The notes beneath the pieces were generated by a model, which was not told the DNA's origin, searched no databases, and saw only the letters and a program-made list of their open reading frames with translations. DNA of 64,000 nt, from contig NC_088777.1 in NCBI RefSeq assembly GCF_954871325.1, positions 48,709,366 to 48,773,365 of the forward strand. Direction: 5' to 3'. A program made the position numbers and the translations under genes. Position 1 is the first letter of the stretch. Each line of letters starts with the position of its first letter. Positions 59,992 through 64,000 of this stretch are shown one piece after another. Source of the stretch: Gordionus sp. m RMFG-2023 (lineage: Eukaryota; Nematomorpha; Gordioida; Chordodea; Parachordodidae).

Positions 59992-61752
59992 GATAGGAAA
60001 ATTTACAGATATATCACTAGAAATGGTTTTTAATCAAATTTAATCATTTTTTTAACAATTTATTAAATCTGACAGGTTATGTGATTAAAAATAATTCGCT
60101 TGAGTTTGACATAATCATAAAAAAAGATATGTCATTATTGGTAGAGGTTTTCTAAATTTAAAAATTCTAATCTTATCGTAAATTTATTACATGTAAAAAA
60201 TTACCATCTATACGTGTCTCTAAGAAAGGGGGGAGAGGGGCAGAGAGAAGCAGTTTGTTTCAATGTATCTTTAGAGAGGGTAAACTCCCATGGTGGTAAG
60301 AATTTAAAATGATAAGCGGGTAAATTACATGCGTATTGCCTACAATTTTCTACCTCGTGCTGCCTACCCTATATCCAGCGTCTACATGACAGGATTTTTA
60401 CTGGATGCAAACCCCCTTCAACCTTTGCCTATACCTCTGAAAAATTTTATCGACTTCGACGGCGGTGTCTCTCTATTATTATTTTCACCTTTTTAATTTA
60501 TTGATACTCTTTTCAGAGAATTTATCTAGGATAACTTAAATTAATCTATTTCTACTACCATCGATATTTTCTGAATATAAAGAATTTATTTTTTAGATAA
60601 TAAATTCAATTAAAACCTCCATTATTTACAATGAATTAATTATTATGGCTTTATGAGCTTGCTGAAATATCTAAACCCTTTTAATAGCAGAAAGATTTAT
60701 TTGGAAAACAATGTGTATAATTGTTTGCAATATATAGATTTAGTCGATGAATTGTATTATAATAATTCTATAATAAAAGTATTTATTTTTACAGCAATAA
60801 ATCTTGTCCTATTTCATCTCAATAATAGATAACCCCCCAAAAAATTTATCCTATCCCCATTAAAACAGCCTATTCCCTACCCCCCTCAAAAAAATAGGAT
60901 GCAAACTGTTCCAACCTCCCCCGCTCATGTAAACGCTGCCTATATCACCACAAAATCGAATGGAATAATTAATATTCGTATACAATTCATGGTATGTTCG
61001 TATAAAACGTATAATTTGATTTTTGTATTTTATTTAATATGAAACAACAAACAAAAGATTCAAACATTTTATTAGATAATTTATAATGGTAAGTTAGATA
61101 CAAATGTAATAAAAATTATTATTTTTATATTTTAAAAAGCTCAGATCAAAGTTCATAATTGTCTTCATCTAGAGGCAAGCGATTTTTTATAATCATATTT
61201 AACTAGTTGAAATAAAAATAGGTTGGTTCAATGACAATTTGTCGCAGCTAGAATTTAAAGAAGAAAAATTTAAAGCCGTCAATTGAACATAATGTCAATT
61301 TAGATGATAATTTGACGCAAGTGTAATGATTCAAAGTGCACAGTTTGTATTAATTAGATGGTTTTCTTTTGAATCAACTCTTTTTTTTAATATTATTTTT
61401 CAAAATACGGAAATATATAGGAGTGTTTAGGGGAACAATTATTTTTTTGGTGTTGAAGTGACATTTAATTCTAATCGATAATTTTATTGGAAGTGATATG
61501 ATTACTATTTTCTAAAAAAAATGTTAAGTAATATTAGAGAACTGCAGAGATCAGAATTATTGGCCCTGGGATTTTTTTTGGACTCATTCGGATTTTAACT
61601 TTTAATTCTTTTATGGGCCAGGCGATTTTTTAAAAAAAATTATGTTATTTTAAATAATTTTGACTTATATTCTGCAAATTATTTCAAAAGAAAAATTGAA
61701 AATATGAACAGTAAATAAATATTATAACTCCATTATATGATATTATAACTGA

Positions 61753-61778
61753 CTTTCTTTCTTTCTTTCTTTCTTTCT
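61753..61778. repeat. (CTTT)n microsatellite
   Basis: About six and a half uninterrupted CTTT units. Confidence 0.9.
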
Positions 61779-62166
61779 ATTAAATCGGCTCAGCCTGCAG
61801 CTACCTTTAATTTTTTTTTAGGCCAAGCCCTAATTTTAAAATGATAATAATTTTTTTTGGCACTTCTAAGGTCAGCAAGTCTTAAAAATGGTGCTTGGTG
61901 CTTTCTTTTCATTTATCAAAATAATAATGATAATTAGAATTTCTCCCTTCATAAAAAAATATGTAAATACAATTTTTATTTTCAAATTAAATATTAAAAA
62001 AATGATTATACAAATGAGATAAATTTTTGAATATAAATATAAATATTAATATTAACATACCATAAAAATATATATATATATGTATTTAAAAAAATATTTT
62101 AAAACTTTTAACAAATAAATATTTAGGTTAGGTCCGCGGGGCTAAAAATTAATTTTATGTTCGGGT

Positions 62167-62393
62167 CAATGGCATATAAAACTTACCTAAACTGAGGTTT
62201 AATTCATTATTTTGAAGTTTAGTTTGAATATAAATCAGCTGATGACACACCATTTTGTTTTCTCTTATAATTTTTTTTTATACTGACAAATGAAACTGAA
62301 CATTTTTAAATGTTAGTTGTTTATATGGGTAACTAATAAATGACGAACCCCCAGCTGATTTGTAGTAAAACATATATGACTAACATGCTATTG
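62167..62393. mobile_element. short, diverged MITE family A copy 6
   Basis: Runs from CAATGGCATATAAAACTTACC to ATGACTAACATGCTATTG, with ATAAATCAGCTGATGACACA and CCCCAGCTGATTTG in the arms. At 227 bp it is about 100 bp shorter than full copies. Confidence 0.6.
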
Positions 62394-62536
62394 GTGGGTT
62401 GGGGTCAGTATTATTTAAAAAAATTTTCATGTTATGACGGAAAAGCTTTGATTTTTTTTTAAAAGAAAATTAATTATTTCTCTAATCTAAATTTAAAATA
62501 AATATCGGAAAAATAAAAACAGTTTCAACATAAAAG

Positions 62537-62844
62537 CAATGGCGTTTTCAGTAACATATAATAATACCTAGACTGACGATGCATTCATAGTAATGTATTA
62601 GTTAGCGCCGTTGAATGCAAATCAGCTGGACCCGCCATTTTGGTAACCCATATCTCATGTTGCTTCCTTATTATTTCGATGATTAGACAATTCCTTAATT
62701 AAGTTTGCGTCACACATAGGAATAAATTAGCCTCTCGTTTAAAATTTTTAATAATGATTGATCAAAATGGCGTCCCCAGCTGTTTTTCATTGTGCACACT
62801 TTTAATGAATGCACCGTAAACCTAGGTATCATTATATGCCATTG
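62537..62844. mobile_element. MITE family A copy 7
   Basis: Carries ATAATAATACCTAGACTGAC, CAAATCAGCTGGACCCGCC, GATTGATCAAAATGGCGTCC and CCTAGGTATCATTATATGCC then ATTG. The left terminus has extra bases (CAATGGCGTTTTCAGTAACA). Confidence 0.75.
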
Positions 62845-63591
62845 GGCGCTATATATTAAAAAAAAATAAATAAAATACTCAATGCAAAACTCAAACTCAG
62901 AATTTGAATGCTCTACATTATTCAAATGGTAAAAGTTCAAATTGGTAAACTTTATAAACATAATGCCAATTCCAATTTAAAACGAGGCGATTTTTTTTTT
63001 AGCTATGGCCTAAATATCAAAAATTAAATTTGTAAACATTCGTAACTTTAACTAAAGGTATTTTTAATATAAAAATAGAAAGGTGTCATAATAATTCATG
63101 AAAATATTATTATACTATTAGATTAAAATTTAAAAACTATATAAAGTTTTTTTTATATTGCGAATATTTAAACCAGATTTAGGACACCACCTTTAAGAAA
63201 ATAACCCAATGGCCGTGTCCTAGACTTATTACTTAATAGCCGGCTACGACTAGTGTGTCAGCTCTTTAACCTAGACTACACAGTATTAAGTATCAAAATT
63301 AAATCGAACTGCTTCTACTTTCAAATTTGTAATCTATTTTTTTTCTGAAGTCTATGACAATACTAGTATATGTACAACTTTCTTCTTTTTTTTGGTTTTG
63401 GCTTGTAAACAAACAAATGCAATTTCACCCTTTCTCCCTTTTAAGGCTTATGCAACAAGATGAATTATATTTTTTTACTTTCTCTTTCTGAAATGAAAAA
63501 TAAATCACCATTGTTTTCCGACCCAATCGGTGCTCTCTGCCTAATATGGTCGTTTTTTTTTATTTACTCTATTCTATGTCAGTGAGTATAA

Positions 63592-63775
63592 TAGTGTTGT
63601 TAAATTGCCTAACTTTGATCATCTCTATCGTGGCTTTAGTTAAGCTTTTAGGTTAAGAAATTGAAAGTTTCTAAGTTGAGTCTAAACTTGAAGAAGATTG
63701 ATTCGAATATTTTTAAATAAAAACATAAGCTACGCTGTTTTATAGTTGACTAAACTTAGGTGGTTAACAACACTA
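63592..63775. mobile_element. MITE family B copy
   Basis: Runs from TAGTGTTGTTAAATTGCC to GGTGGTTAACAACACTA. The middle is diverged (GGTTAAGAAATTGAAAGTTT). The flanks GAGTATAA and AGTGAGAA do not clearly match. Confidence 0.6.
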
Positions 63776-64000
63776 AGTGAGAAAAGTTATAATCAAAGAG
63801 AAAATATTCCAATTTTCATCTAAAGTTGTCTTCCTTTATATCAAATTCTAAAAAAAAAAATGGCCATTCTGATAAATAGTCATCAATAGAATTTCGATAA
63901 AAATATTATGATAAATATAAGCATTTCTTTACATTTTTTTTATTATCAGATAAAATTTACACATATAAATTTTTTTTTATCAATTTCACTTGTGCAAAGA

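Larger units (their letters stand above)
58321..64000. other. right-hand region: no gene recognised, repeats only
   Basis: No exon carrying the Myb start or repeat R1 could be found on the minus strand here. It holds a tandem duplication (58831-59004), a hAT element (59353-59991), MITE A copies (62167, 62537), a MITE B (63592), a TTTC microsatellite (61753-61778) and C-rich patches at 60230-60470 and 60835-60950. Short open patches at about 61140-61190 and 61230-61290 are too short to support. Confidence 0.45.

Noticed and set aside
61140-61190. Candidate Myb start exon (acidic LDEDNY reading on the minus strand).
   Set aside because: It stops after about 16 codons with no donor, so it cannot supply the missing N-terminus.
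1-64000. LTR retroelements, endogenous viruses, Polintons, CRISPR arrays, rRNA genes.
   Set aside because: No long direct terminal repeats with gag/pol motifs, no capsid or envelope-like frames, no spaced repeats and no rRNA sequence were seen by eye; weak or very old copies could still be present.

Overview
The window is animal nuclear DNA: very AT-rich, with short exons, GT-AG introns, TATA and AATAAA signals, and many short hAT-like and other transposon copies. A Canopy gene, a metazoan Myb proto-oncogene homologue and a Gly/Tyr-rich secreted protein point to an invertebrate, probably an arthropod. The AT richness and MITE families would fit a caligid copepod (sea louse), but that is a guess from general appearance and not shown by any single feature.

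Layout. 0-4 kb: the last exon of an unrecognised plus-strand gene at the left edge, a weak exon-like patch, and a minus-strand LINE remnant (APE endonuclease and start of reverse transcriptase). 3.9-7.4 kb: two exons of an unrecognised minus-strand membrane protein whose intron holds two MITEs. 10.15-10.73 kb: a small hAT element with perfect 8-bp target duplications and a remnant transposase C-terminus. 11.28-11.84 kb: a complete two-exon secreted Gly/Tyr-rich protein (minus). 15.88 kb: a lone terminal exon (plus). 17.0-19.5 kb: a broken non-LTR-type retroelement with reverse transcriptase and a C-terminal PD-(D/E)XK-like nuclease. 20.07-21.66 and 22.40-24.43 kb: two non-autonomous hAT elements. 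24.9-28.7 kb: a complete six-exon Canopy (CNPY3/4-like) gene (plus). 28.7-38 kb: intergenic, rich in MITEs, including a nested pair. 38.15-58.32 kb: twelve exons of Myb (minus), 862 codons recovered, with phase-compatible junctions throughout. The introns carry an RTE-like LINE remnant, many MITEs and some unassigned exon-like islands. 58.3-64 kb: no gene recognised; another hAT element, MITEs and tandem duplications; the Myb start codon was not found here.

How the genes relate. The host genes do not form a unit. Canopy is an ER chaperone-type protein, Myb is a nuclear transcription factor (in animals a subunit of the Myb-MuvB/DREAM complexes), and the Gly/Tyr-rich protein is probably extracellular matrix or cuticle. 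Most of the remaining sequence is transposon-derived. Two MITE families dominate: family A, about 230-335 bp, ends CAATGACATATATAATACC, and family B, about 185-210 bp, ends TAGTGTTGTTAAAC. Both leave 8-bp target duplications, as hAT elements do. The most interesting biology is that the recovered Myb seems to lack the first of the three Myb repeats normal for animal Myb proteins.
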